DNA of 52,532 bases from contig JAJFIX010000028.1 of assembly GCA_021774575.1 (NCBI GenBank), positions 1-52,532 on the forward strand, written 5' to 3'. The position numbers and the translations under genes were made by a program. The notes under the pieces were generated by a model that saw only the letters and a list, made by a program, of their open reading frames with translations, ran no database searches and was not told where the DNA came from. This DNA is from Alphaproteobacteria bacterium. Lineage in GTDB: Bacteria; Pseudomonadota; Alphaproteobacteria; UBA6615. The stretch's first letter is position 1. Each line of letters starts with the position of its first letter. Of this stretch, positions 9,600 through 18,037 are shown one piece after another.

Positions 9600-9834
9600 C
9601 TTGCGCGAGGCATATCTTTACAAAGATTATCGCGAGACTATGTCGCACGAGGGAAAGTTTCGTTTTCTGCTCGTACGCTCCGCGCCCGGACAAAATTATT
9701 AGTGGCGCCACGGGCCTCGGCTGCGCTATTGGATGGCCTCATCTTAAAGGCGCTTGAGCGTCTGAGCGAGATCGGCGTCGCCACCGACGATATGGGTACG
9801 ACAACCGATCCAATCGAGAGTGAAGCCGTCCCGA
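9600..9834 (+). other. carA-carB intergenic spacer
   Basis: The 235-base spacer holds no recognised gene. A GTG-started 51-codon frame (9702-9857) runs into the carB start, but it has no known family and no good ribosome binding site. A simple spacer is the more cautious reading. A Shine-Dalgarno-like GAGAG lies about 17 bases before the carB ATG. Confidence 0.4.
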
Positions 9835-12800
9835 ATGCCCAAGCGACACGACATTAAATCAATCATGATTATCGGCGCTGGCCCGATCATTATCGGCCAG
9901 GCGTGCGAATTCGATTATTCCGGAACCCAGGCAGTCAAAGCCCTCAAAGAAGAAGGCTTTCGGGTGGTCCTGGTCAATTCCAATCCGGCGACGATTATGA
10001 CCGACCCGGATTTGGCCGACGCGACCTAGATAGAGCCGATCACCCCAGAATTCGTTGCCCGCATTCTGGAAATAGAGAAACCCGACGCGCTCTTGCCGAC
10101 CATGGGTGGCCAGACGGCCCTCAACACGGCGCTGGCGCTCCATAAAGACGGCACGCTGGATCGTCTAGGCGTCGAGATGATTGGCGCGCGGCCCGCAGCA
10201 ATTGAAAAAGCCGAGGATAGATTGGCGTTCCGCGAGGCGATGGACAGGATCGGGCTCGATTCCCCTCTCAGCTTCATGGCGCGCTCGATGGATGACGCGC
10301 AAGCCGCCCTTGACCATGTCGGTCTGCCGGCGATCATCAGGCCGAGCTACACATTGGGCGGCACCGGCGGGGGCATTGCTTATAACCGAGACGAATATAG
10401 TGCCCAAGTCGAAGCCGGCCTTGCCGCCTCGCCGACCAGCGAAGTTTTAGTCGAAGAATCGGTTCTCGGCTGGAAAGAGTTTGAGATGGAGGTGGTGCGC
10501 GACCAAGCCGATAACTGCATCATCATCTGCTCGATCGAAAACATTGATCCGATGGGCATTCACACCGGCGACAGCGTAACCGTCGCGCCGGCCCTCACCC
10601 TGACCGACAAAGAATATCAGATCATGCGCAACGCCTCGATTGCGGTGCTGCGCGAAATTGGGGTTGATACTGGTGGCTCCAATGTCCAGTTCGCCGTCGA
10701 CCCGGAAACCGGGCGCCTGATCATTATCGAGATGAACCCGAGGGTCTCGCGCTCCTCCGCCCTCGCGTCGAAAGCAACCGGATTTCCAATTGCCAAAATT
10801 GCGGCAAAACTGGCGGTCGGCTACACTCTTGATGAACTCGATAACGATATCACCGGTGTCACTCCGGCCAGTTTCGAGCCGACCATCGACTATGTGGTTA
10901 CCAAAATTCCACGGTTCACCTTTGAAAAGTTCCCCGGTACCGATGCGCTGCTCACCACCTCGATGAAGGCGGTCGGTGAGGTCATGGCAATCGGGCCGAC
11001 CTTTGCCGCGTCCCTGCAAAAAGCCCTGCGCTCGATGGAAACCGGCCTGACCGGATTGAACGAAGTGCACATCCCCGGTGCGCAAACAGTGCCGATAGAG
11101 ACCGACGCGCTACGCGCCGCCCTTGGTGCACCGACACCGGATCGCATCTTAACAATCGCCCAAGCGATGCGGCATGGTCTGGGCAATGACGATATTCATG
11201 CGGCAACAAAATTTGACCCCTGGTTCCTTGATCGCATTCGTGAAATCGTTGAGGTCGAGGCCGGATTGCGCCGGGCGGGGCTGCCAAAAAATCGCGATAG
11301 TGATGCCACCACCCTGGGGCTTGCCGATATCAAGGCCATGGGATTTTCCGACGTTCGGATCGCCGAACTCACGGGCGTCAATGAAACAGATGTTGCCGAC
11401 GCCCGGGTCGCGCTGGACCTATATCCAACCTATCGGCGGATCGACACATGCGCCGGCGAATTTCCCAGCCGCACGCCCTATATGTATTCGACCTATGGGC
11501 AGAGTTTTACCGCAAACGCGTGCGAATCTAATCCCACAGAGGCCGAAAAGATCATCATCCTCGGGGGTGGTCCGAACCGGATAGGCCAGGGTATCGAATT
11601 TGATTATTGCTGCTGTCACGCAGTGTTTGCCCTGACCGAGGCCGGCTATGAAACAATCATGGTTAATTGCAACCCGGAGACGGTTTCAACCGATTACGAC
11701 ACTGCCGATCGGCTGTATTTTGAGCCGCTGACAGGCGAAGACGTTATCGAGATCGCCCGTATTGAAGCGGCCAAAGGCACCCTTAAGGGCGTCATTGTGC
11801 AGCTCGGCGGGCAGACCCCGCTGAAACTCTCCCATTTATTGGAAAAAGCGGGGATTCCGATCCTTGGCACGACACCCGACGCGATTGATTTGGCCGAGGA
11901 TCGCGAACGATTTCAAAAATTTGTGCGGGATTTGGGTTTACGCCAGCCCAATAACGGCACGGCGAAAAGCGGCGCGCAAGCCGCCAGGATTGCAGCGGAA
12001 ATCGGGTATCCGGTGCTGTTGCGGCCCTCCTATGTGCTCGGCGGTCGGGCCATGGAAATTGTCCATGACGAAGCCGCGCTCAATCGCTACGTCACCGAGG
12101 CGGTTCAAGTTTCCGGCGACAGCCCGGTGCTCGTCGACAGCTATCTATCCAACGCCATTGAGGTCGATGTCGACGCCTTGTGCGATAAAGACGGCGCCGT
12201 CTACGTGGCCGGCATCATGGAGCATATCGAAGAGGCGGGCATACATTCCGGCGATAGCGCCTGTTCCTTGCCCCCCTATTCTCTGCCCGAGGAAATCATC
12301 GCAAAAATCCGACAACAGACCAAGCAACTTGCCCAGGGTCTCAATGTCGTCGGATTAATGAATGTGCAATTTGCCGTCAAGGAAGACGAGCTCTACCTGA
12401 TCGAAGTTAATCCGCGCGCCAGCCGGACCGTTCCTTTTGTCGCCAAGGCAACAGGTGTGCCCATCGCCAAAATTGGCGCAAGATTGATGGCCGGGGAGAC
12501 CCTGGCTGATTTCGATTTGGATGGAAGCGGAGATGGGCCGAACGAAATACGCCATGTCGCGGTCAAAGAAGCGGTTTTCCCATTTGACCGGTTTCCCGGT
12601 GTCGACCCGGTGTTGGGCCCGGAAATGAAATCAACCGGTGAGGTCATGGGCCTCGACACGGATTTCGGCCGGGCATTTGCTAAATCCCAGATCGGCGGCG
12701 GCCAGAAAGTACCGACGGAGGGGATGGTATTTATTTCGGTTCGTGACACCGATAAACCGACAACGGTCGATCTTGCGACACGGCTCATTGCCCTTGGCTT

Positions 12801-13134
12801 TAGCATTACCGCGACCCGTGGCACCGCCGCCTATCTTGCAGACCGAAACATTGAGGTCACGCAAGTCAACAAAGTGCTCGAAGGGCGCCCCCATATTGTC
12901 GACTTGATGAAAAACGGTGACATACAGCTCGTTTTCAATACGACGTCGGGGGTTCATGCGCTCTCGGACAGTTTTTCGCTGCGCCGCACGGCGCTGACGG
13001 AAAATATTCCCTACTACACGACCATCTCCGGGGCCCGGGCCAGTGTTGCCGCAATTAAGGCGGTCGCGGACGGGGTTCCAAGCGGGGGGCTTGAAGTTGC
13101 GCCCTTACAGTCGTATTTTAGCAACTCGTATTGA
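9835..13134 (+). pseudogene. carB: carbamoyl-phosphate synthase large subunit CarB, interrupted by an in-frame TAG
   Basis: The full CarB frame is 1100 codons, starting [17 protein letters not shown]. It encodes two ATP-grasp halves ([10 protein letters not shown] in the first; [16 protein letters not shown] in the second), the oligomerisation region between them, and a C-terminal MGS-like allosteric domain (about residues 950-1095). The only defect is TAG at 10027-10029, between DLADAT and IEPITPEF, where homologues I know have Tyr (ADATYIEPITPE). The frame continues unchanged on both sides; the pieces are 9835-10029 and 10030-13134. The first downstream ATG is at 10093, and starting there would lose about 86 residues of the first nucleotide-binding fold. 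It may be a real nonsense allele, a sequencing or assembly error, or read-through. The absence of any other lesion argues that the mutation, if real, is very recent. Confidence 0.93.
10027..10029 (+). other. in-frame amber codon in carB
   Basis: TAG in the carB reading frame, codon 65, replaces the expected Tyr codon (TAT or TAC), so a single third-base change explains it. TAG ends several ordinary genes in this window (the VOC protein at 27825 and the redoxin at 38545), so there is no sign of genome-wide amber recoding. Confidence 0.9.
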
Positions 13135-13245
13135 TATAGAGATCTGATTCCCCTGATTTCAGCCGTTTTGCCCCGCAAGTTCTTGTGCGGGAAAACTTCC
13201 CGGCGTCAGGGCAGGTCGTTTTTTTTGGCTTTTGGAATATGTGAC

Positions 13246-13719
13246 ATGGAAAAGGCACCAATTACCCAAGGTGGGCATCAACGTCTTCAGGGCGAGTTGA
13301 AGACCCTGAAAACCGTCGAACGCCCGACGATCATTAAGGCCATTGCCGACGCGCGCGAGCATGGCGACCTGTCGGAGAATGCCGAGTATCATGCGGCGCG
13401 CGAGCGCCAATCCTTCATCGAAGGCCGCATCATGGAACTCGAGGACTCGATTAAGCGTGCCGAGATCATCGACGTGACCAAGATCAAGGGTAAGACCGTC
13501 CGCTTCGGCGCGACCGTCAAGCTGGCCGACGAGGAAAGCGATAAACAATCGACCTATCAGATTGTCGGCGCCTTAGAAGCCGAGATCAGCGAGGGTCAGA
13601 TTTCCATTTCGTCCCCCCTCGCCCGGGCTCTGATCGGTCGCGAGACCGGCGACAGTGTCGAAGTCGAAAGCCCCCGCGGCACCCGCTACTATGAGATCGT
13701 CAAGGTTCAGTTTAAGTAA
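13246..13719 (+). CDS. greA: transcription elongation factor GreA
   Basis: A 157-residue factor that rescues backtracked RNA polymerase by stimulating transcript cleavage. The N-terminal antiparallel coiled coil (residues 1-75) has GGHQRLQGELKTLKTVERP and the acidic-tip segment REHGDLSENAEYHAARE. The C-terminal FKBP-like domain ends in SPLARALIGRETGDSVEVE. The ATG at 13246 gives the standard family start; the open frame extends 26 codons upstream without conservation. It follows carB by 111 bases on the same strand, a conserved alphaproteobacterial arrangement. Confidence 0.97.
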   Translation: MEKAPITQGGHQRLQGELKTLKTVERPTIIKAIADAREHGDLSENAEYHAARERQSFIEGRIMELEDSIKRAEIIDVTKIKGKTVRFGATVKLADEESDKQSTYQIVGALEAEISEGQISISSPLARALIGRETGDSVEVESPRGTRYYEIVKVQFK

Positions 13720-13760
13720 GCGCTTTGGTGGGTTTGCCGTTTGTGCAGCGGCCCGGTGAC

Positions 13761-13777
13761 GCCCCCTTGGTGGGGGC
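13761..13777 (+). terminator. GC-rich hairpin after greA, possible terminator
   Basis: GCCCCC (13761-13766) and GGGGGC (13772-13777) form a 6-bp all-GC stem with a five-base loop, 42 bases after the greA stop. There is no T-tract, so it may act as a weak or Rho-assisted terminator, or only as an mRNA 3' stabiliser. Confidence 0.35.
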
Positions 13778-13814
13778 CGGAGGCCCATCGACTTGAATAT
13801 CGGGGCGAACAGAC

Positions 13815-14099
13815 CTAGACGAGTTCAATTCTCAAACGCCGACCAACCGCCGAGGCGGCACTGAGCATGGTATGCAGCGTAACGCCGGGATGTGTCGGAT
13901 CAAGCAATCGGTCAAGTGCCCGCCGGCTGGTGTTCATTCGCCTGGCCATAGCGACTTTGGTCAGGCCCTCTTTTTCCATCGCTTCGCGCACCTGGTCGGC
14001 GAGAATTTCCTTAATCGCCTGTTCCTCGGTCGCTTCCAACAGGCCTTGGTCGGCAAGGAAATCATCAAGGGCGTCACCAATATTTTTGTCTTTAATCAT
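13815..14099 (-). CDS. XRE-family antitoxin (HigA-like)
   Basis: A 94-residue protein with a helix-turn-helix in its C-terminal half (about residues 45-85: GLTKVAMARRMNTSRRALDRLLDP). The N-terminal half is an acidic helical segment that would bind the toxin. The first bases overlap the toxin gene stop by 4, and the toxin comes first, the order seen in higBA-type modules. As an antitoxin it should neutralise the partner and repress the operon, probably at the palindrome at 14468-14484. The assignment rests on fold pattern plus neighbour; the substrate specificity of the toxin is unknown. Confidence 0.85.
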   Translation of the reverse strand: MIKDKNIGDALDDFLADQGLLEATEEQAIKEILADQVREAMEKEGLTKVAMARRMNTSRRALDRLLDPTHPGVTLHTMLSAASAVGRRLRIELV

Positions 14100-14449
14100 A
14101 TCCCTTCTCCCCTCATACGTTTGAGAGCAATGTCGATATCCTTCTTGGGCGTCTTGCGCGTCTTCTTTATAAATCCGTGCAACAGAACCATCCGATCACG
14201 GCGAATGCAGAACAACACCCTGGCAATACGCCCATCTGAAATGTCGCAGCGGACTTCCCACAAACCTCTGCTCATGTTTCGGCAATACGGCATCCCAATC
14301 GGCCAGCCGAATTCGACTTTCTGGAGATCCTTACCAACGATCTGCCGGTCGTCGCGCTTCAACCGCAAGAGCCAATCGCGTACAGGCTGCCTGCCGGAGT
14401 CCAGTCTATAAAAGTCCGCAAATATCTTTTTACCTGGACGCAAGGCCAT
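14096..14449 (-). CDS. RelE/HigB-superfamily toxin (phage Gp49-like)
   Basis: About 117 residues from the ATG at 14447-14449; an in-frame ATG at 14476 would add 9. The sequence fits the Gp49-like/HigB family. DSGRQPVRDWLLRL sits near the N-terminus, then KVEFGWPIGMPYCRNMSRGLWEVR, then RIARVLFCIRRDRMVLLHGFIKKTRKTPKKDIDIAL, given here in blocks. Such toxins are ribosome-dependent mRNA interferases. The basic C-terminal segment (FIKKTRKTPK) is the typical active-site region. It forms an operon with the downstream antitoxin (4-base overlap). The upstream start would lie inside the palindromic putative operator, so the inner start is preferred, though neither has a clear Shine-Dalgarno. Confidence 0.83.
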   Translation of the reverse strand: MALRPGKKIFADFYRLDSGRQPVRDWLLRLKRDDRQIVGKDLQKVEFGWPIGMPYCRNMSRGLWEVRCDISDGRIARVLFCIRRDRMVLLHGFIKKTRKTPKKDIDIALKRMRGEGI

Positions 14450-14467
14450 ATATAATACGTGCCATTT

Positions 14468-14484
14468 TTGACACATTTTGTCAA
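14468..14484. promoter_or_regulatory. palindrome upstream of the toxin-antitoxin genes, putative operator
   Basis: TTGACA-CATTT-TGTCAA is a perfect 6-bp inverted repeat with a five-base spacer. It sits at the 5' end of the toxin gene and includes a -35-like TTGACA on the coding strand. An AT-rich TATTATATAT lies about 21 bases further on. Antitoxins of this type usually bind such palindromes to autoregulate. The binding role is inferred. Confidence 0.5.
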
Positions 14485-14490
14485 GTAAAT

Positions 14491-14519
14491 TTAGGGATTT
14501 GTTTCAGCCGTTGGGGATT
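14491..14519 (+). repeat. imperfect direct repeat, copy A
   Basis: The segment around GGATTTGTTTCAG recurs at 16911-16939 with 13 identical consecutive bases and further matches on both sides. Copy A lies just upstream of the toxin-antitoxin unit; copy B lies immediately outside the IS right inverted repeat. The two bracket the two XRE genes and the IS. Confidence 0.5.
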
Positions 14520-14616
14520 CGGGCTGGGGTGACGCGAGGCCAAGAGTTAACTTTCGTGTCCCTATGACGCCTGAGCGTAATTAGACCGATACACCGCGCT
14601 TCTCTCTATTTTCCCT

Positions 14617-14853
14617 TTATTTTCCCTGTAGCTTCGCAATGATTTTGCATGGGTCGATTTTTAGCACGCGGCAGATTTCCAGAAATTCAATCACATCTAC
14701 GCGACGCTGACCCAGCTCGATCGTAGCGACGATTGAGTGGACCCTTTCGAGACGGTTCGCAAGCTCCCGCTGGTTGAGCTTTTGCGCCTTGCGGGCCTCG
14801 ACCAGGAGCGCCGCCAATTGTTTTTGCTGAGCGCTGTAGAGCGTCTTTTTCAT
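14617..14853 (-). CDS. small XRE-family helix-turn-helix regulator, 78 aa
   Basis: The ATG at 14853 gives a compact HTH protein: QLAALLVEARKAQKLNQRELA, then a recognition helix around RVHSIVATIELGQRRVD, then FLEICRVLKIDPCKII. The frame is open 70 codons further upstream, but that part has no HTH character and overlaps the divergent XRE gene. Single-domain regulators of this type are common next to mobile elements and toxin-antitoxin loci. The target is unknown. It is divergent from the XRE gene at 15028. Confidence 0.8.
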   Translation of the reverse strand: MKKTLYSAQQKQLAALLVEARKAQKLNQRELANRLERVHSIVATIELGQRRVDVIEFLEICRVLKIDPCKIIAKLQGK

Positions 14854-15027
14854 GTCCGCACTCTGCTGAGAAGCTGAGATACGAACTTCAGTAAGCGGTG
14901 AAAGGATTTGCTTCGATTTTCCGATCAAGTTATGATCCAGGTTCACAGTAAAATTGCAAATCTCCAGTTTAACGAACAAGAGTCGAAAGGGGGGCGGTAG
15001 ATCAGCACAACTCAACCGCCGGACCTC

Positions 15028-15387
15028 ATGCCCCACCAAACGTCCAAGCAAATCGACACTCATGTCGGCACTCGCCTGCGATCCCTACGCACCACCCATG
15101 GTCTCAGCCAAAAAGCACTCGCCACCCACCTCGGCATGTCCTTTCAGCAAGTGCAAAAATACGAGACCGGCGCCAACCGAATTTCGGCCAGCATGCTCTA
15201 CCAGCTAGCGCAAATATTCGGCGTAACGCCGGACGCATTTTTCGATGGGCTTGGAGATGGCAATAAAAATCAAGCAACGCTGGCTGTTTCGTTGAAATCG
15301 GCGCAAACGGCCAAGTTACTCGAAAACATTCCCAGCGAGAAAGTTAGGCGTGCGATGCGCGCTTTGGAGAATGCATTGGCGGACTAG
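15028..15387 (+). CDS. XRE-family transcriptional regulator, 119 aa
   Basis: The N-terminal HTH (about residues 10-70) reads VGTRLRSLRTTHGLSQKALA, then GMSFQQVQKYETGANRISAS, then LYQLAQIFGVTPDAFFDGL. The C-terminal tail (about 85-119) is helical and ends in RRAMRALENAL. This architecture is common in alphaproteobacterial stationary-phase or quorum regulators of the PraR/PhrR type. The ATG at 15028 has a weak ribosome binding site but is the only start that keeps the whole domain. It lies between a divergent small XRE gene and the IS element. Confidence 0.85.
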   Translation: MPHQTSKQIDTHVGTRLRSLRTTHGLSQKALATHLGMSFQQVQKYETGANRISASMLYQLAQIFGVTPDAFFDGLGDGNKNQATLAVSLKSAQTAKLLENIPSEKVRRAMRALENALAD

Positions 15388-15546
15388 GGCGATGAGACCT
15401 TGCCCGCTGCCGGTTTCACGGGCACCGGGATTAGGTATTAGATAGAACAATGAAGAGGCGAAGACATCCCAAATTCCACCCTTTGGGCGCCTTAAAATTT
15501 TAGATTTTTCTTTATATTTCTAATGGTTATTGGGGCTCGCAACCAT

Positions 15547-15560
15547 GTGTGGACAGCCCC
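15547..15560 (+). repeat. IS left subterminal inverted repeat
   Basis: GTGTGGACAGCCCC, paired with the reverse complement of 16890-16903 (one mismatch, A versus G at position 9). Having inverted repeats at all points to the IS1111 subgroup rather than the classical IS110 group, which lacks them. Confidence 0.7.
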
Positions 15561-15797
15561 TTTATTGCAAGTGTCATACAGCATTTTTTCACGTTTCGGT
15601 TAGGTACAGTCATGTGTCCGGCCTGTTGACGCGGCACACGACCGCTGGCCTTGATGAAATCCGTGACGAAGTCGGTCTCAATCAGCTTAACGCTCATGCG
15701 AGAGCATGGTTGCGGGCGAGGTGTCCGGCTTCCGGTTTCAAACCGTTGCGTGATCATCATGCGATACGGACCTTGCAAACCTGGATTTGTTGCTGTT
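15561..15797 (-). ncRNA. candidate bridge-RNA region of the IS element
   Basis: A 237-base non-coding stretch inside the IS, 3' of the transposase on its coding strand. In IS110-family elements the non-coding end encodes a structured bridge RNA that selects target and donor DNA, and in IS1111-type elements the long non-coding end lies downstream of the transposase. I infer the RNA from family knowledge and position. I have not folded it or found its guide loops. Confidence 0.35.
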
Positions 15798-16823
15798 TTA
15801 GCCACGAGCCTGTCTGATCTTGTAGTCCTCCTGGCGTGCCATAATGGCCCAAGCGATGCGGGCCGTTTTGTTGGCCATCGCCACGGTCACCTTGCGCGGC
15901 GGCTTTTTATCGAGCCGGGCGGCGGCCCAGGCCTCGTCAGGCGTTCTTTGTTTCTTCACAACGCTCAGCATCGATGTGGCGCCGACGACAAGCAATCGAC
16001 GTATATACCGATCCCCCTGTTTCGATATGCGACCGAGCCTTTCTTTACCGCCGGTCGAGTTTTGTCGGGGCACGAGCCCCAACCACGCGGCTAGCTGCCG
16101 GCCCGACTTGAACTGGCTCGGGTCGGTGATGGTAGCCGACAGGGCCGATGCGGTGATCGGTCCGACCCCTGGTATCGTCGCCAACCGCCTGCTCTCCGGA
16201 TTTTTGCGATGCCAGCGCACGATCTCTTTGTGCAGACGATCGATCCCAACCTTCAAGTCCCGCAGTTGATCGACGATTGTCGCAAGCGCAATTGCAGCGA
16301 CTGCGGGTAATCCGTTCTTCTCGCTGTCCTCGACGAGGGTCGCCAGCTTGGCAACGTTCTCGATGCCCTTGGCCACCACGATGCCGAACTCCGAGTGGTG
16401 TCCGCGTAGCGCGTTGATCAGCACGGTGCGTTGTCGGATCATCAGGTCGCGGGTCCGGTGGAGCATTAACACGCCCTGCTGTTCCTCACCCTTGGGCGGA
16501 ACAAAACGCATCGACGGTCGCGTCACGGCTTCGCAGATCGCTTCCGCGTCCGCCGCGTCGCTCTTGCCGCGCTTGACATAGGGCTTGACGTAATGCGGTG
16601 GCATCACGCGAACCTTATGGCCCAGTGATTTGAGCTCGCGCGCCCAATAATGGGATCCACCGCAAGCCTCCAATCCGACAAGACACGGAGACAAGGCGGA
16701 GAAAAATGGCAGCATGGCGGCGCGTCGTAGCTGCTTGCGGATAACGACCTGCCCGTCGCTGTCTACGCCGTGCACCTGGAAAACGTTCTTTGCGAGATCA
16801 AGTCCTATCGTGGTAATCGTCAT
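15798..16823 (-). CDS. IS110-family transposase
   Basis: A 341-residue transposase from the ATG at 16823, which has GGGAG about nine bases upstream. The N-terminal RuvC-like DEDD domain starts TTIGLDLAKNVFQVHGVD (first catalytic Asp), with KSDAADAEAICEA further on supplying later acidic residues. The C-terminal Transposase_20 domain holds IPGVGPITASALSATI (helix-hairpin-helix-like) and the catalytic-Ser region DPSQFKSGRQLAAWLGLVPRQ in two blocks, with GGKERLGRISKQGDRYIRRLL after it. Length and motifs are intact, so the element may still be active. It sits between two accessory gene groups. Confidence 0.96.
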   Translation of the reverse strand: MTITTIGLDLAKNVFQVHGVDSDGQVVIRKQLRRAAMLPFFSALSPCLVGLEACGGSHYWARELKSLGHKVRVMPPHYVKPYVKRGKSDAADAEAICEAVTRPSMRFVPPKGEEQQGVLMLHRTRDLMIRQRTVLINALRGHHSEFGIVVAKGIENVAKLATLVEDSEKNGLPAVAAIALATIVDQLRDLKVGIDRLHKEIVRWHRKNPESRRLATIPGVGPITASALSATITDPSQFKSGRQLAAWLGLVPRQNSTGGKERLGRISKQGDRYIRRLLVVGATSMLSVVKKQRTPDEAWAAARLDKKPPRKVTVAMANKTARIAWAIMARQEDYKIRQARG

Positions 16824-16889
16824 TGTGGATGGCTCCCTGTTAATGAAGTCTTTTGACAACTCCATTATGCCGATCAAACGTCGGCGGTG

Positions 16890-16903
16890 GGGGCCGTCCA
16901 CAC
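16890..16903 (-). repeat. IS right subterminal inverted repeat
   Basis: GGGGCCGTCCACAC on the plus strand is the partner of the left repeat. It lies 66 bases upstream of the transposase start. Confidence 0.7.
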
Positions 16904-16910
16904 CATCAGC

Positions 16911-16939
16911 TTAAGGATTTGTTTCAGGCGTTGAAGGTT
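16911..16939 (+). repeat. imperfect direct repeat, copy B
   Basis: Second copy of the repeat at 14491-14519, 8 bases beyond the IS right inverted repeat. It may be a dispersed intergenic repeat used as the IS insertion site, or a scar of an earlier rearrangement. Confidence 0.5.
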
Positions 16940-17054
16940 GGAGGTTTATTGAATTGAGTCGACTGTACCCCGCAACCCGCACCCCAGAATCCCGACATGT
17001 CGGAGATTGGAGATAAAACTTGGCGCGTTGCGCGCCGGGCGGATAAAAACACCC

Positions 17055-17969
17055 ATGCGCCTAAAAACGAGCCTCGATCATCTGCCGGCGATCAAGCGCC
17101 GCGACCTTGAACGGGCCGCCGAGATTCTGCACCAGGAGTTCGACGAGGCGATCGCCTATGGCACCACCCAACATAAAAAAGACGGACGGATATTAAAGAT
17201 TATCCTATTCGGCTCCTATGCCCGTGGCGGCTGGGTCGACGACCATCGGGGCGGCTATTACAGCGATTATGATCTGCTGGTGATCGTCAACCGCGAGCAG
17301 CTCACCGATGTTGCCGAATATTGGTACAAAGCCGAAGACCGCCTAAACCGCGAGCCGACAATCAAGCCCCAGGTCAATTTCATCGTTCACTCATTGCAGG
17401 ATGTGAACGGGCAACTGGCCGAGGGGCGGTACTTCTTCTCCGATATCGTCAAGGACGGCATCGCCCTCTACGACCTGAAGGGCCACAAGCTAAAGGACCC
17501 GAAGCCGCAGACGCCGGACGCAGCATTGACGTTGGCGCGGACATATTTCGAAAAAGGCTTGCCTCGGGCACAAGGGTTTTTGAAGACGGCCATTTCATCG
17601 AAGGACGATCCGGAACCCGCACTCCAAAACATCGCAGCCTTCCTACTTCATCAAGCCACAGAAAGCGCCTACCACACACTGCTATTGACCCTCACCCTTT
17701 ATGTTCCCCAAACCCATAATATCGAATTCCTGCGCGGTCTTTGTGAAGACCGGGTGGCGGACTTAATCGACGCCTGGCCCCGAGATCTGCGACGCCACCG
17801 TCGCATGTTCCAACTGCTCAAGCGCGCCTATATCGAGGCCCGCTATTCCGAGCATTACGAAATCACCCGCGAGGAACTCGAATGGCTGGAAGGATGTGTG
17901 ACCGACCTGCAAACGCGGATCGCGACGGCATGCGAGGCGCGGTTAATGGAGATGTCCGGGGAGGTTTAA
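17055..17969 (+). CDS. fused nucleotidyltransferase (MNT) - HEPN domain protein
   Basis: 304 residues from the ATG at 17055; an in-frame TTG at 17007 would add 16. The N-terminal domain is a Pol-beta-type nucleotidyltransferase: LFGSYARGGWVDD and YSDYDLLVIV supply the GS motif and the two metal-binding Asp residues (about residues 52-80). The C-terminal half (about 165-290) is helical and resembles HEPN, ending with an Arg-rich stretch and EARYSEHYEIT, near the usual HEPN R-x4-6-H site. Separate MNT and HEPN genes form toxin-antitoxin pairs in which MNT modifies and silences the HEPN RNase; here both are in one chain. It lies in the accessory island, directly after the IS. It is known as a domain combination, but the function is not established. 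Confidence 0.85.
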   Translation: MRLKTSLDHLPAIKRRDLERAAEILHQEFDEAIAYGTTQHKKDGRILKIILFGSYARGGWVDDHRGGYYSDYDLLVIVNREQLTDVAEYWYKAEDRLNREPTIKPQVNFIVHSLQDVNGQLAEGRYFFSDIVKDGIALYDLKGHKLKDPKPQTPDAALTLARTYFEKGLPRAQGFLKTAISSKDDPEPALQNIAAFLLHQATESAYHTLLLTLTLYVPQTHNIEFLRGLCEDRVADLIDAWPRDLRRHRRMFQLLKRAYIEARYSEHYEITREELEWLEGCVTDLQTRIATACEARLMEMSGEV

Positions 17970-18037
17970 GGGGGGTGCGGTGGCTCGTAACCAACTCAAA
18001 AATTTGATTATTGTCAAAGTTTGCTGGCGAACCGCCA

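Larger units (their letters stand above)
15547..16903 (-). mobile_element. IS110-family insertion sequence (IS1111-like)
   Basis: An element of about 1.36 kb between 14-bp imperfect inverted repeats. The left repeat is at 15547-15560 (GTGTGGACAGCCCC) and the right at 16890-16903, matching at 13 of 14 positions. The outer boundaries probably lie a few bases further out, because IS1111-type repeats are subterminal. It contains one minus-strand transposase. Non-coding stretches are about 237 bases downstream and 66 upstream of the transposase. No target-site duplication was identified, as expected for this family. Confidence 0.75.

Noticed and set aside
9702-9857. 51-codon GTG ORF in the carA-carB spacer
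   Set aside because: It has no ribosome binding site or family similarity and overlaps the carB start; an independent gene is not supported.
10093-13134. Separate gene for a 1013-aa short CarB starting at 10093
   Set aside because: The sequence before 10093 back to the TAG continues the CarB frame without a break, so the ATG is an internal codon rather than the natural start.
13172-13191. 6-bp hairpin CCCGCA/TGCGGG between carB and greA
   Set aside because: It has no T-tract and is short; neither terminator nor riboswitch can be supported.
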